Shown here: positions 25,305-37,639 of the stretch, piece by piece
Layout of the letters: every line of letters begins with the position of its first letter
How positions within the stretch are numbered: the stretch's first letter is position 1
Origin: Vanilla planifolia
Taxonomy: Eukaryota > Streptophyta > Magnoliopsida > Asparagales > Orchidaceae
Reading direction: 5' to 3'
Assembly (NCBI GenBank): GCA_023846275.1
Contig: CM043869.1
Span: 38,342,737 to 38,406,736 of the forward strand
Length of the DNA stretch: 64,000 nt
Position numbers and translations under genes: made by a program
The notes under the pieces: model-generated
Databases searched by the model: none
Told to the model about the DNA's origin: nothing
What the model saw: the letters and a program-made list of their open reading frames with translations, nothing else

Positions 25305-26682
25305 GTATACTTCACTAAGAACAAGTCTTCATGCTAGTTTTGTGAAGCAATTCTATAAGCGATATTTGTTTTTTTTTTTATTTTTTATTTTTGAAAGTAT
25401 GAGGTCATAGTTTATTATTTTTTTAATTAAAAATAAATGCTTGAGTTTTCAATTGATATTAATATGAAAAGGTCCCCCTCGTCTGTAAATAACTTGTGAA
25501 TTTATTTGTGTTTGAAAAAATATTTTAAAAATCAAAAGTAACTCAGTGCATGGTTTGAAAATTAGAGCAAGTAATAGAAGATTATGTAGACAATGAAATG
25601 ATAGATTGCAAATGAATAAACTTAATAGTATTAAAACATCTTATAATAAGTCTTAATTTTATTAAATATGATAGATTAAATTAATTTATTGATTATTAGT
25701 TTTCTCAAACATCTAAACTAATAATCATTGTTAATAGTTTTTTATGTTTTTTTTAATTTTACTTTTCATGTCAATGGAAAGAATTTAATAAATTATATGA
25801 TGTTATAAGATGATTATTGTAATTTACTTTTATCAGATCAAATACTTAAATAAATTATCTATTTTTAATTTATGTCATACGAAAATTCTCTTCTATATAT
25901 ATATATATATATATATATTCTATATATAATTATATGATTCATTTAAATTTAAATTTTAACATTATTATATTTTGTATTTTTACTTAATTGATTGATGTTG
26001 AATAATATATAATATCATATATTTGACTTAATTAATATAAAAACTTACTTTAAATCATTAATAAATGCACAAGAATACTCATTAATTTCACCTAGCTTAA
26101 TTGAATGTCATTAATGATATATTTGACATATGCTTTTCTCATTTTAAAGTATATATCAATATAATAAAAATCTTAATTTTGTTTATTATAGTTTTTATCA
26201 ATTATAATCACATTGTTTTATGATTTTACATTCTTTTTTATTTTAATTGAAAGCAACCAACAACGTTCAAGTCCTAAGTTTTGATTTCATTTTCAACGCA
26301 ATTTTTCAACTTTGAGATTTCATGATTTTAGTAACTTTAATAATATGGGACTTAATTTTAACTTCTATTCCAATCTATCTTTATTAATTAATTTTCTTAT
26401 AAAATGAAAAAAAAATATATGAAATATATATAAAAAAAATTAAATGATGAGATTAATTTAAAATTTACAAGCCCTAAGCATTATTTTGTATCTTATGTAG
26501 TAATTAAAGCTTCTTTGTAAGATTAGGGAATATTTGTTTATCAAGAAAAGAACATTTGTTTGCCTTCTTGTACTTCCTAAATTGCAAGTTTGTTTACAAA
26601 ACCCATCAGTCGATTCTTTCACCTTAACTTCATAAAGAGCAATGCTTTGATGCTCACAAAAGAAAGTATTTCTTATCTTCCT

Positions 26683-26690
26683 TTATATAC
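26683..26690 (+). promoter_or_regulatory. TATA box for the MGQ gene
   Basis: TTATATAC lies about 75 bp before the ATG at 26761. A pyrimidine-rich stretch (TTCCTCTCTC) about 25-30 bp downstream of it is a likely start site, giving a leader of roughly 45 nt. Inferred from position and sequence only. Confidence -1.
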
Positions 26691-26760
26691 ACCACAAGCC
26701 TATTGTTCCTCTCTCAAACTATACCACCTTTCTCGGCCAACCATTATATCAAAGGAGAGG

Positions 26761-28546
26761 ATGGGTCAAGCTCTACGCAAGAGAAGTACTAAATAGCTTC
26801 CTTCATCCTCTTGTTCTCCTCATCTTTTAATATGTTAAAAGTGGTTATTTTTTATTATAAGCTTACTTTGTGCATTTGAATGAAATAAATTTATGAGAAA
26901 ACATAATTATACAAGCAAATTGCTTCATAATTTTTTATTTAATAATCTTCATTATAAATTAAAAAAGTTATAAATGAAAACTTTTTGACTATAGGATATA
27001 TATAAGTACAACATTAGTAAAGCTTTTATTTATTTATTTATTTTTTTTTTCTTGAGCCAAATAAATAGTTGGTGCATTTTCCTTCTATTTTTTTGTGTTT
27101 TTATAAAGATGATTTAGTTGATTCTATTGCTTGTGTTGAAAAAGAATAAAAATATTTTATGAAAGTTTTTATTTGAATTCTTTTATTGAATAAAGTCTTT
27201 ACTCTAATTATAAAAAGTTTAATTGATTATCTTATGCAGAACCTGGAGAGAAGATAGATAAAAAGGATGAAGAGAATGTTCGACTGAAAACAATGATTGA
27301 TTCTGTACTACAAGTTAAGTATGAGACCATGCACACGTCTATCGAAGATGAAAGTGATTTCTACCATATGATTTATGATATCGTTGAGTAAGAACCTTTT
27401 GACTTTCATTTGTTTAGGGAAATAAGTTTTCTTTATGGATTGATGACTTTGTTTTTCTATTGTTCTATTCTCATAGACAATTAAATGAAGAAAAAGGTTC
27501 TATGCAATTTAAGACGCCTTCTATAAAGAGCTTAAAAGATGCAATCAATGTGAGTGTATTTCTATTGTATTTTTCATCATCTATTTTACTAAATATTATT
27601 GTCTTTTATTATCTATATCATTTAGTTATAATATTTCTTCTTACACTAATTTCAAATAAAAAATAAAGACTTTATTTTTTTACAATTTTTAAAAAGTATT
27701 TATTTTCTTCATATTGTAGAAGTATTCTTTATCAAAACAAAACATTAATTCTCACAAACTTCTTTTCTTCTAAAAAAATTAAATTAGCAACTTTTAGTAT
27801 TATCTTACAAAAGTTTTTTGTAATTATCTTTATCACATTTATAATATGATTCACAACTATCACGTGTGAAGCATTACTTATTATTTAACAATCAATTTAC
27901 ACATAAGATTTTGCTTTCTAAAATATTTCTTACAAAATCACAAAATACTAGTTTCTCATACAAATGTAGTTTATGATCATAGTTTTTTTCTAGTTTTAAC
28001 TAATCAACATAATATTTTTCAAAGCGTGTCTTAAGCTCAGGAGTTGTTTAACCTAATTTCATTAAAATTAATGTTTTATATAAATTTATAATAATTATTA
28101 TTTCATTAAGATTTTCTTTATATATATATATATATATATACTAACAAACAAATAATTTTTCAAGTGCACCTTAAAAGAAAATTTTTTGACATTATTTTAT
28201 CTTTTGATGAGCTAAATATTTATTAATCAATGTGTTAAGCTAGCCTTCAATTTATAATTCTTTCTTCTTATAGACAGTTATAGAAAAGAGAAGTTCAAAG
28301 AAGAAAGGTTTTCCCTTAACAAAAGAGGAGGTGAAGGAGGTGATCACAAGAGTGGTCTCCATAGATAGGTTACGCATAGGGCAAGCATCAAGAGATATCT
28401 TTTTGAACATCTTTGGCATTCCAATGGTTGGTCTCGTTATCAAGAGGATAATCCCAGGGCCATTTGCATCAATCTCTGATGAATTCTTCATTCCTGCAAT
28501 CACCTCGGCCACAGTAGTTGCTCTTACTAAGACCAACAAGCTCTAA
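26761..28546 (+). CDS. Plant-specific 172-residue protein of unknown function with an N-myristoylation-type start
   Basis: Four exons: 26761-26785, 27240-27387, 27477-27549, 28274-28546. All have GT-AG borders and phases that join cleanly; the lengths add to 519 nt. The protein begins MGQALRKRK, with Gly-2 followed by a basic stretch, as in N-myristoylated proteins. A charged middle follows (residues 10-105, Lys/Glu-rich), with helix-like DFYHMIYDIVEQLNEEKG. The conserved-looking C-terminal half has IFLNIFGIPMVGLVIKRIIPG (residues 124-144) and FIPAITSATVVAL (154-166), hydrophobic enough to touch or enter a membrane. I recall a small plant family with a similar end (IFGxPxxxLFIK then IPxITSATVxLL), sometimes loosely annotated as EF-hand-like; no clear EF-hand loop is visible here. 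Exon 1 reads into a stop two codons past its donor, which supports the splice. Function is unknown; membrane association is inference. Confidence -1.
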
Positions 28547-30341
28547 TTTACAAGAAATCCATGATATGTGTATTGAATCATTAAGGAATGATTCTTAGTT
28601 TGATGTATTGTGTTGTGCTAATTATGAAGAATCTAAAGCTCATAAAGATATTGTTGCTTGTAGATAAAATAAGTATAGAGATAGTTTTTGTCAACATTAT
28701 GTATAAGATTGTTGAAGCCAAGACTACATTTAATGATATCATCATTTATAAAAGATTGATGATGAGCAAATATTTGGAAAGGAATTTTTAAAATGAGCAT
28801 TTTAGAACATCTTTCATTTCATGAAAAAAAAATATCTTAAAACAATACAATAGTAAACAAGGCACACTTTTTGCAATGACAATAAACTTAATGAACATAT
28901 TAAGGTCGTTTTGTATTCACATTTAACAAATATTCAAATAATTAAATTTTAACATCTTATTAATTTGTTAGTGCTACTAGACTGCAATTGCATTAAGTTT
29001 AAAAGAAATACTTACATTAAAATTATCAAAACAATACCAAATTTTCTAGAATAAAAGCAAAGTGTATAAATCAAATATTTTAATATTATGAAGAATTATA
29101 TATTTTAACAATATATTTTATGTTTTTTATGTATCCATTATTTGCATATATTAAATATTAAAATGTAATATAGTATAGCCAAGTGCATAAGTGAAAAATA
29201 GCTTTTAGTACTCATAAAATTCTATCATTTAAAAACTTTTTAATATAATCACTTTGAGATATGTATGAATTATGCAAGCATTCAAATAAATGTTAAAGAT
29301 GAAATGCCAAAGTTTAGTAGAATATATCAATGAAGAAGAATCAAATAGTATAACATACAAAATTAAAAATCAAACAAAACCATCTTAGTAGTTTTTCAAA
29401 TTGAATTTCACATTAGTTTCTTAACCTACCAAAAATAATATGGTTTGAATCCTAATTGAATTAGTCCATGTGCATAGAATGACTTGTCACAAGTTCTATT
29501 CCTTTATAAGCTTAGTCATACTCTTTAATTGTATTTTGTCAAAAGCCTAACTAGTTGATTGATTGAACTTATTCATAATAATTTATCATTTTTTATGGTC
29601 AAAGCGGGTTAGGTTCTTGTTTATGATAGCCACATACTCAACTTAGGTTATAAAACAACATTGTAGCAATGTGCTTGTTTCTTCATTGTAGTGAATGCTA
29701 ACCTCCTTCACCTTACTTTTTACCGATTTTAATAGTACAAAATTTGACACATAATGCAACACAATAAATTCCATTCATTGCACCAACACACACATCGAAA
29801 GAGAGACAAAGGAGATTGAGGATATAAAAAATTAAAAGAAACAAATGTAACAATACATTCAAAGTAACATAGCAAACATTAAGATTATGAAAATTTGCAC
29901 ATTAGTTTGACAACTTTTGAGTAATTTTCCATGTATAATTGTAGATTGTTGCAATGCTTATGAATTTATTGAAATATAAATTGAGTTGAAAAAAAACTTT
30001 CATAGATGTTACATAAATCCATGGATCCATCCTTTTTCAGTCTAACCTAAAGTGCAAAAAAAAATTCAAATTAAAAAATTAAATAGTTTTTTTGGAAAAT
30101 ACAATAGATGATTGTTTTATACAAAACAAATTATGGATCTTATGCTAGTTGAAAAAGCTTTAAAATTCTTGTACAAATTAGGCATCCAACAACAAAAAAT
30201 TCTTAACTTCATAAAATTTTGAAAAAAGCACTTAAGAAAAAATTGAAAAAGCATTCAATAAACTAAAGTGAAAAAACACAGAGTTAAGTTGAGAGCTAAG
30301 ATCATGAAAAAAAGGCATCAAAAGGTAAAGATTTGTACTAC
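28547..30341. other. AT-rich intergenic spacer
   Basis: No gene, RNA or clear repeat recognised between the MGQ gene stop and the target-site duplication of the solo LTR. The 67-codon frame at 28588-28791 probably lies in the 3' untranslated or flanking region. Confidence -1.
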
Positions 30342-30346
30342 TAAAA
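30342..30346. repeat. Target-site duplication, left copy (TAAAA)
   Basis: TAAAA immediately before the TG that opens the solo LTR. The identical 5 bp follow its terminal CA at 33337-33341. Confidence -1.
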
Positions 30347-32196
30347 TGTTATACCCGGTAAAATATTATAGGTTTAATCTTCAATAATTCAATTGTGGCT
30401 TGGATGATTTCAGATCGACAGTAGGATGAGCCAGGAGCTCAATTGGAGGCTATTGGAATTTCTGAAATTTTCTGGGGATTTTTCGGAGCACCGAGATTTC
30501 TTTTAAAAACCGGAATTTGGATTTTTCCTTTTACCGCGCGTGAACCGGAGCGGTTCAGCGAAGGCGGGGCGGTTCGCCGAGGTGCGTTTGCGCGTGCGTT
30601 TGGATAAGCCGCGGATAAGCGGATCGGACGGGCGAGATCAGCGGTGGAGATTAACCGGCTGATCGGGTGTTAAGCGGCGTTTTTGGAAGGTCAACCGGCG
30701 CTTAATGGGTCTTAACGGGTTAATACCGGTTTAAGCTGGGTATTTAACCTAAACTGTTCGGCTGTTAGGGTTTCGAACGGCGGCTAGAGGCGAAGTGTTC
30801 GCGGCGAACAACGGTATTTTCCGGCAGCCTTCCAAGGGGCTTTTGGTAACCGGAGGTTCGCGGGACAGAGGCGAGCATTTTGGTACCGGTTTCGTTCGGC
30901 GAGGAGCTGCGGTTGATCGCGTGCGAGCTTCACCGTCGCCGGCGACGAGCAAAGGTAGGAAATTCAGTTTTAAATTAGTTAATTAGTATAAATTAAAAGC
31001 ATGGAATATTTTGCTTAATGAACACAAGCATGTGGATGAAAAATCGGACTTAGTTGAATGCTAATCTGCGTCTTTTACAATTTTAGGATTTCTGGAAAAT
31101 TTCCCATTTCGCCGGAAAATTTAGTTAATGCTTAGGAACATGTTAGGGATTTGTATTATCAGTTTGCCATTGAATTAGTTAATTAATTGTTGGATTAATC
31201 TTACGGCAATGGCGTATGGGCGAACTCCTTCGGCGGAAATTTTAAATTAGTGGCATTATTGAAACATTAGGATAGTACGAACATCGAATTTTGTTTCTCC
31301 TTGTTCGCGTTCGCCGGAAATCGACGGAAGGAATTGGATTGGTCGGCGATTGCTTCAGTTAGGGTTCGCGGGCGTCGGACCGAGGAAGGAGAAGGGTTTA
31401 GATTAATTACGAATTTATTTAAGTAATTAATGGTGTTTATATAATATTTATTAGTAATTATATTTATTTAAGCATCGACCGATTAACGGATTATTAAAGA
31501 ATTTGGTTCGGCGGTGTCGCGGTTCAGCGAGAGGTTTCCGAACCGGCAGCGAAAACTGGTTCAGCGGGATTCGGCGCGGACGAACGGCGCGGAGGAAAAT
31601 TTAATTCGGAAATTAAATCCGAATTTTCGGAAAAAGGATATATGTGGAATTTAAATTTTAAATTCGGAAATTTATTCCGAATTTCGAAAAATGGATAAAT
31701 GGCAGAAATTTATTTTGGAAATTAAAATTTCCTGAAGTGAGGAAGAGGTGATTTTTGGAAATCACGTAGCCAAGTTGAAATTGACTGTTGGAAATTACCC
31801 ATAAATTCAGTGCAGCTGGATCAGTTGGAAGGAAGTGTGACACTTGGGTGTTACCAGAATAGTCAGAATTTTGGTACAGTTTGTGTTGCTTGGATGGCAA
31901 TGACATGGATTGAGTCAGTTTACTCAGTGTTGGCATATTTCATGGATTGACATATTGGACCGGACTACTATAGGCCCTATATGATGTTTTAGGGTAGTTG
32001 TGGTAGGTAACTGTGCGGTACAGACTTAACTTCACAGTATACATGTGGACTGGTATGCGCCTTGTTGTATCTGGACACATGTTGCCGAATCTTGGAGTTA
32101 GAGCTTGGCAATGACTATAGGGGCGTGGCCTCTATGGAAATTGTTGGGAGAGGACTTCTTGTGACGGTGGCTGAGTCGATCTCTTCTGGTCCACGA

Positions 32197-32306
32197 GTGT
32201 AGGCCTGCGCGCCTGAGAGTGGCAGTGGCAGGGGTGACTCGCCGTGGCTAGTCAAGTGTGTAGGCCTGCGTGCCTGAGGGTGGCAGGGGTGTCTCACGTT
32301 GGCTAG
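32197..32306. repeat. Imperfect tandem duplication inside the solo LTR
   Basis: Two copies, about 32197-32251 and 32258-32306, of a unit opening GTGTAGGCCTGCG.GCCTGAG and closing TGGCTAG. The first has a few extra bases. Confidence -1.
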
Positions 32307-32389
32307 AGATCTATGTGACTGGTTCTGTCTATAGTCTCCAGAAGATTGATTGACGAGAGACGCTGCGGTGTCGGGTGCTAGGCGTTGTG

Positions 32390-32476
32390 ATGCGTGCGCA
32401 GAGATGGGCGTGTCCCGCTGGCATGTTTTGCCTAGGCGCCATGCGTGCGCAGAGATGGGCGTGTCCCGCTGGCATG
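32390..32476. repeat. Perfect 36-bp direct repeat inside the solo LTR
   Basis: Positions 32390-32425 and 32441-32476 are identical, opening ATGCGTGCGC and closing CCGCTGGCATG, with a period of 51 bp. Such short tandem units are common in the regulatory part of long LTRs. Confidence -1.
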
Positions 32477-33336
32477 CTGCCTGGGAGCACAGAGGAGAGC
32501 TACTCTGGTGTGATTGGGGGTGACTGTGGTTGGTCAGAGTCTGGGACTGAGAGTGCCTTTCCACCCTACATTGTTATGCTGTATTCCTATACTCTTGCTA
32601 TTATCCTTCTCTTGCATGTGAGTTTTTACTAGCTGTCTTTCCTACTGGGCGTAGCTCACTCCTTTATTATCTATATTTTTCCAGCGGCTCGACAGCCTTG
32701 ACGCCACCCAGATTAGGTGGGATCGTGGTCAGCAGGCTAGTGGAGGATATCTGATCTGTGATTTTCTGAGACATTTTGGTTAGTGTGATTGATACTATTG
32801 GATGTATTCAGGAAGACTGTTATTCTTATGTCATGTAATATGTGAGGGTGATTCTGACTTATGTATCTAGTTGGATGATATTGTATTTGTTGGACTTGGA
32901 TCTTATTCTTGTGATGTAGTTTCCATTCACTGTTTTACTTTATTGTCTTGGTGGTATAGTGTGTGGAGTGCCATATTTTATCTGAGGATGATATGTATTT
33001 TATTTTTGATGGTGAGGTCATTACATGACTATAGAACTTAACCGTGGGGATTCAGACTTCTATTAGATCGGTTCTCCTACCGGTGTGGGTTAGGAGTATG
33101 GGGTCTAGTAGGAGTAACATTGCGCGAGTCCATCTGTTAATTCAGGAGTCATGAACCTGATTTGACGGTGTACCCGGGAGATGGGATCCACATTGTTAAG
33201 GAAAGTAGGTGTGTAATGATGTGTTATATCCTATATTTTTCGTAGGCTACTCAGGTTGGTATGGGACGATCTGAGCTGTCTATATGTAAAAAAAAAATAT
33301 GCCAAAAATCAGCCTAGGAAAAAATGGGGTGTAACA

Positions 33337-33341
33337 TAAAA
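33337..33341. repeat. Target-site duplication, right copy (TAAAA)
   Basis: Matches the five bases before the LTR at 30342-30346. Confidence -1.
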
Positions 33342-36300
33342 TGAAGTAAAATAAAACACATTATGGTCAACCAATCACCATAAGTAGTTCATATTAACTG
33401 CATGTTATAATAACCTGAAAATTTAACATATATCGTTTACTACAAATCATTAAATTAAGTAAATAAAATTATAATTTTATAAATTTTGATATTATAAAAT
33501 CAATAAAATTAATGTAGTTTTAGGAGCATTTTATGATCTCAACCATAGTTGAAAATTTTATTTGAACATACAATTTAAAATAGTTCTTAGAGAAAAATCC
33601 AAATGCATCGAATTTAAATTTTTTTTGGATATCTAGATAATTATTTATGATTTTTTTAAAAAAGACATAAATTCTTAAATCATTGAGGATAGTGATGTAA
33701 TTAGTTAGCTCCTTGTTTTTACAGGAATAAATAAAATTTTGTCTATGTTAAGCAAGTTATTAAAAGAAACTAAATAAGAAAGAAATAGAGAATAAGAGAG
33801 AGAGAGAGAGAGAGAAAGAAAGAAAAAGAGGGTGAGTAGGAGGAAGAAAGAGAAGAAAGAAGAAGAGAATGACTTAAGTAAAGAAAAAAGTACACAAGAG
33901 ATAAAACTTACTGCTACAACTTAGAGAATGGGTTTGGAAGTAAGAGTAGAGATGAAGAAATGGAAAAAGCATGGTCCAATAGCTGGAGAATAATAGAAGT
34001 AGAGCAAATGAAGCAAATTAAAGAAGATATGGATTTATTTTGGCATTCTCTAATTTGGTTCAATTAGTTAATGCAAGTTTAGATTTAGACAGTTTATGAA
34101 ATCAGTTGAGCTATAGGAATGAATTTGGAATGAATATAAAGTATTTGAGTTAAAATTGAGAGAACTTAAATTAAAGATGATGTTATCTAGATCAAATTGT
34201 ATAATTTATTGGGGTTAATCGTATTATACAATAAGTTTAAGTCATTTTAAATCAAGAGATCACATTAGTCCTACGAGGTATCATATAAGTTCCTAGAATA
34301 AATTGTGTAAGTATAATAAAACTTGTTGTGCTATTCAATGGTCATCGAGTAGGTTAGAGCTTAATGGCTTTGGCCATACTAATATTATAGGGTTAATCAT
34401 ATTGTACAATCACATGGATTTTAGATAAATTATTCTAATAGTATAAAAAGAAAGATTCAAAAGGAGTTAGATTAAGGTTTGAAAGGATGTTTCATCACAT
34501 CATACAATGAGAAAATCATATAATATGATTTTTTTAAAAATAGAAAATAAAAGAGAAATTATTTGATTTATTTAACTTAGCATAGTGTGGATTGTATATC
34601 ATATAAGAACTCAAATAAGATTTTAGATACATGTATTTCAATCTATGATACTAAGATGTTAGAGATATCAAAAGAGATAAACATCTTAGATATAGATAGA
34701 TAAATCTAATATATGATAATTTTATCATAATATATATAAAATAATATAATTTTATATGGTTTAATGTGTTTTACTTGGATTTTTTAATATTTATATAAAA
34801 TGATATATAATATTTTATTTACGTATGGTTATTTTGATATTTAACTTAGCATAAATTTTATTATCATGTATTTATCTTGATATTACAATATCTTGAATTA
34901 TATTACTATAAAAATAATATTATAAAAGGTTATTTAAAAAGGAATATACATGTAAGCTATGTTAAAGATAAGAATTAGTGGTATTTATATAATGCATGAT
35001 TAGAAAGGTTATTTATAAAAAATGAAATAAATAGTAATAATTGATCCTTCGAGATATTATTCTCATAGTATTAAAGTGAAGATGTCTTTATAACTAACAT
35101 AACCTCATGGGATAGGGCGAGGACGCCCTAAGGTTATGATGGTTTACATACACTATCACTAATACTCATTGAAGGATGACAAGCTTAAGTGAGGTTATCC
35201 TTCTATTTTGGATGAATGTTAGTTAATGTCATATGATATTGATTTTGGATCAAGACGATAATGGTTTAAAGAAAAATTAGATTTTATAGAAACTAATGCA
35301 TTAGAAAGTTTTGGAATAAAAAATAAGTAAATAAAACTATTTTCATTATTATATACTTTTATTAGTATCAAGGTTATTCTTTTGTTATGCATATTTATTT
35401 TATTATCATGATATTATTTCATAAAATATTACATGTTTAGCATTTTTTTATTTGTTATATTATTTGGATTTATTTTTTGAGTTCTTTATAGTTTCAATAA
35501 TATTTATATCATAAGTATTTGTGACATTAAGAGATGAGATTTTAATGCTATAGTGGATCTTACTTTTGAGTTACAATAATAAGTAATGTTTTATAAGGAG
35601 TTGGGTTAATGTAGCTTTTTGGTACTTTGGTTTTGTGTGAACTTTATTCTATACTTATAATACTATTATATTTTCTCATATATTTACTTGTAATCATTAA
35701 CATGTATCTTTATATATAATTTCATCCATTTGTATAAAAAGAGTAATGTTTACTTGAATGCTTTATATGTTTTTAAACATACTTAATCTTGCCATCATGT
35801 GACAAGAAACAATATATGTTTGCATGATAAGTACAGATTGAAAAAATCATTTATCCATGTGTTCAACGTATCATCTATTCCTTCATTGTATACATCTAAT
35901 TATCATGTTAAATCTCATATTATATATAATTATTATTCTAAATTTAGATATCTTACAATAGAAATGAGTGGATTCCTAAGGAAACAAACTTTAGAAATTT
36001 TTTTTACAAAATCACAACATCCACACCCTACCATTATCGAACCAAATATTATTTGTGTGACTCACTTATAAAATATTTGTGATCCATAGCGTATTTTTCT
36101 TAGGTTAGAAAATTAAATCTTTTTAGACTTATTTAATATTAATCAAATCAATTAAAATTTGTTAGTCAATGCATACAATTGTTACATGAGATATTGAAAT
36201 ATTATGAATAAGTAAATGCCATAGTTTCTCTACGATATTCTTTGATGAAATATTATTGAATGATCCTACTTCTTTTATTTAATTTATTATTAAGGATGAA

Positions 36301-36880
36301 AATATATTGAGTTTTATGAGTTTATAATTAAATCATAATTGACTAAAGAATTCAATAAAAAAAGAAAAAACTAGATTTATAAGATATTAACTTAAAATAA
36401 CTTAATTACTAATAAACCTAATAAGATAATATATTTTAATAATGTTTAATATGAAAATCTTAAGTCTAGATGAAAAGAAACATAGATTTGTAATTAACAT
36501 TGATTTTTCTAAATTTATTTGAGTTAAATTTTGTAAAAATAAAAAATGAGATTATCATAAGTTTTGATAAATTGAATAAAGAATTAAAAAGATAAAATAA
36601 TCTTAATTTAGTGGTAAAAAATTTTAAAAATAAATATCTATATGATTATTACAAGGAATAAAAAATATAACATCAATTTATATATATAACTTAGGAAAAC
36701 ATGTAAGAGTGTATAACAACAATACATGTAATGTACAAACAACAAATATATATAATATTTAATAAATCAATTACAAAAATGATTAATAAAATTTTTTATG
36801 ATTAGATAGAGTCATTAATAAATCTAGAATTGAAGAAAGAAGAAAGTAAATTAGATAAGAAAAAATATAGAGAGAAAATT
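33342..36880. other. AT-rich intergenic DNA
   Basis: No gene seen. An (AG)n microsatellite lies at 33795-33815, followed by a purine-rich tract to about 33900. The rest is AT-rich with probable but unreadable transposon debris; the 90-codon frame at 35799-36071 has no recognised domain. Confidence -1.
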
Positions 36881-37480
36881 AGTCAACAATTATCTTGAGT
36901 TTGGAACTATTAAAATCTACAAGAATCAATTAAATGATATGCCAATTAATGATTTAGAATTTGAGTTTCCATGATATTTGTATATTTCATAGAACTAATA
37001 TTTGTTAAAGAAGCCCTTAAACGTGTGGATAAGTGTCATGAATTGATAGTTAGATAGATTTGACAAAAATTCAGTATTGAGAATTATTCTTAAGCTTGGT
37101 AATTATCAATTGATTGGAACTAAATAAGTATTCAAGAATACACTATATAAAAATAAAATAAATATTTTACATTAGGGTAAGTTTATTATCATGGGTATAT
37201 AATCAACTTCATCATTATAAGAAAAATCTCAAAAATATAAGATATCATTTTATTAAAAAAATATGCTGTTGAAGGATTTATAGAATTAAAATATGCATCT
37301 TCAAAATAAGAATTGGTTGATATATTTGTAAAATATCTTTTAACGGATCAATTTCAAATTATAAGATAATAACTAGGTATAATAGAGATTATCTAAATTA
37401 TTTCTCCCTTTTGATAAGGTCAAATAAAAAAATAATCATAGTTTAGATAAAATTTAAAATAGTAACAAATTGAAGGGAAG
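36880..37480 (+). mobile_element. Ty1/copia retrotransposon relic, end of RNase H with polypurine tract
   Basis: From 37268 the plus strand reads VEGFIELKYASS, stop, ELVDIFVKYLLTDQFQIIR, then LGIIEI. This matches the C-terminal part of copia pol (IxLxYI...QLADIFTKxLP...F...LG). The reading is broken by stops. TTGAAGGGAAG at 37470-37480 is where the polypurine tract should be. A 3' LTR would begin near 37483 (TGTAATAAAG), but its end was not found. The upstream pol is too decayed to follow beyond about 36880. Confidence -1.
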
Positions 37481-37639
37481 TATGTAATAAAGAGGAGTAT
37501 AAAGTAAGAAAAAGTATATATTTTTCATTTTTAGTATCTCTTAGTATAATCTTTCTAAAATATATGTTTTATTTATTATATTTTTATTTACATATTTATG
37601 TATTTACATCACCAAAAAGGGAAAATTGTTATGTCACAC

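Larger units (their letters stand above)
30347..33336. mobile_element. Solo LTR of a long-LTR retrotransposon, 2990 bp
   Basis: The block opens TGTTATACCCGG and closes GGGGTGTAACA, so it has TG...CA ends with imperfect inverted termini (TGTTAxACCC). A perfect 5-bp duplication (TAAAA) flanks it. Its interior differs sharply from the surroundings: GC-rich at about 30530-30960 and 32100-32560. It has no gag, pol or internal second LTR. This is what unequal recombination between two LTRs leaves behind. Length and TGTTAxACCC termini suit a Ty3/gypsy chromovirus (Tekay/Del type), but family assignment needs a database. Orientation is not certain. Confidence -1.

Noticed and set aside
32115..32564. 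149-codon minus-strand open frame
   Set aside because: It lies wholly inside the solo LTR and its protein repeats simply mirror the DNA tandem repeats.
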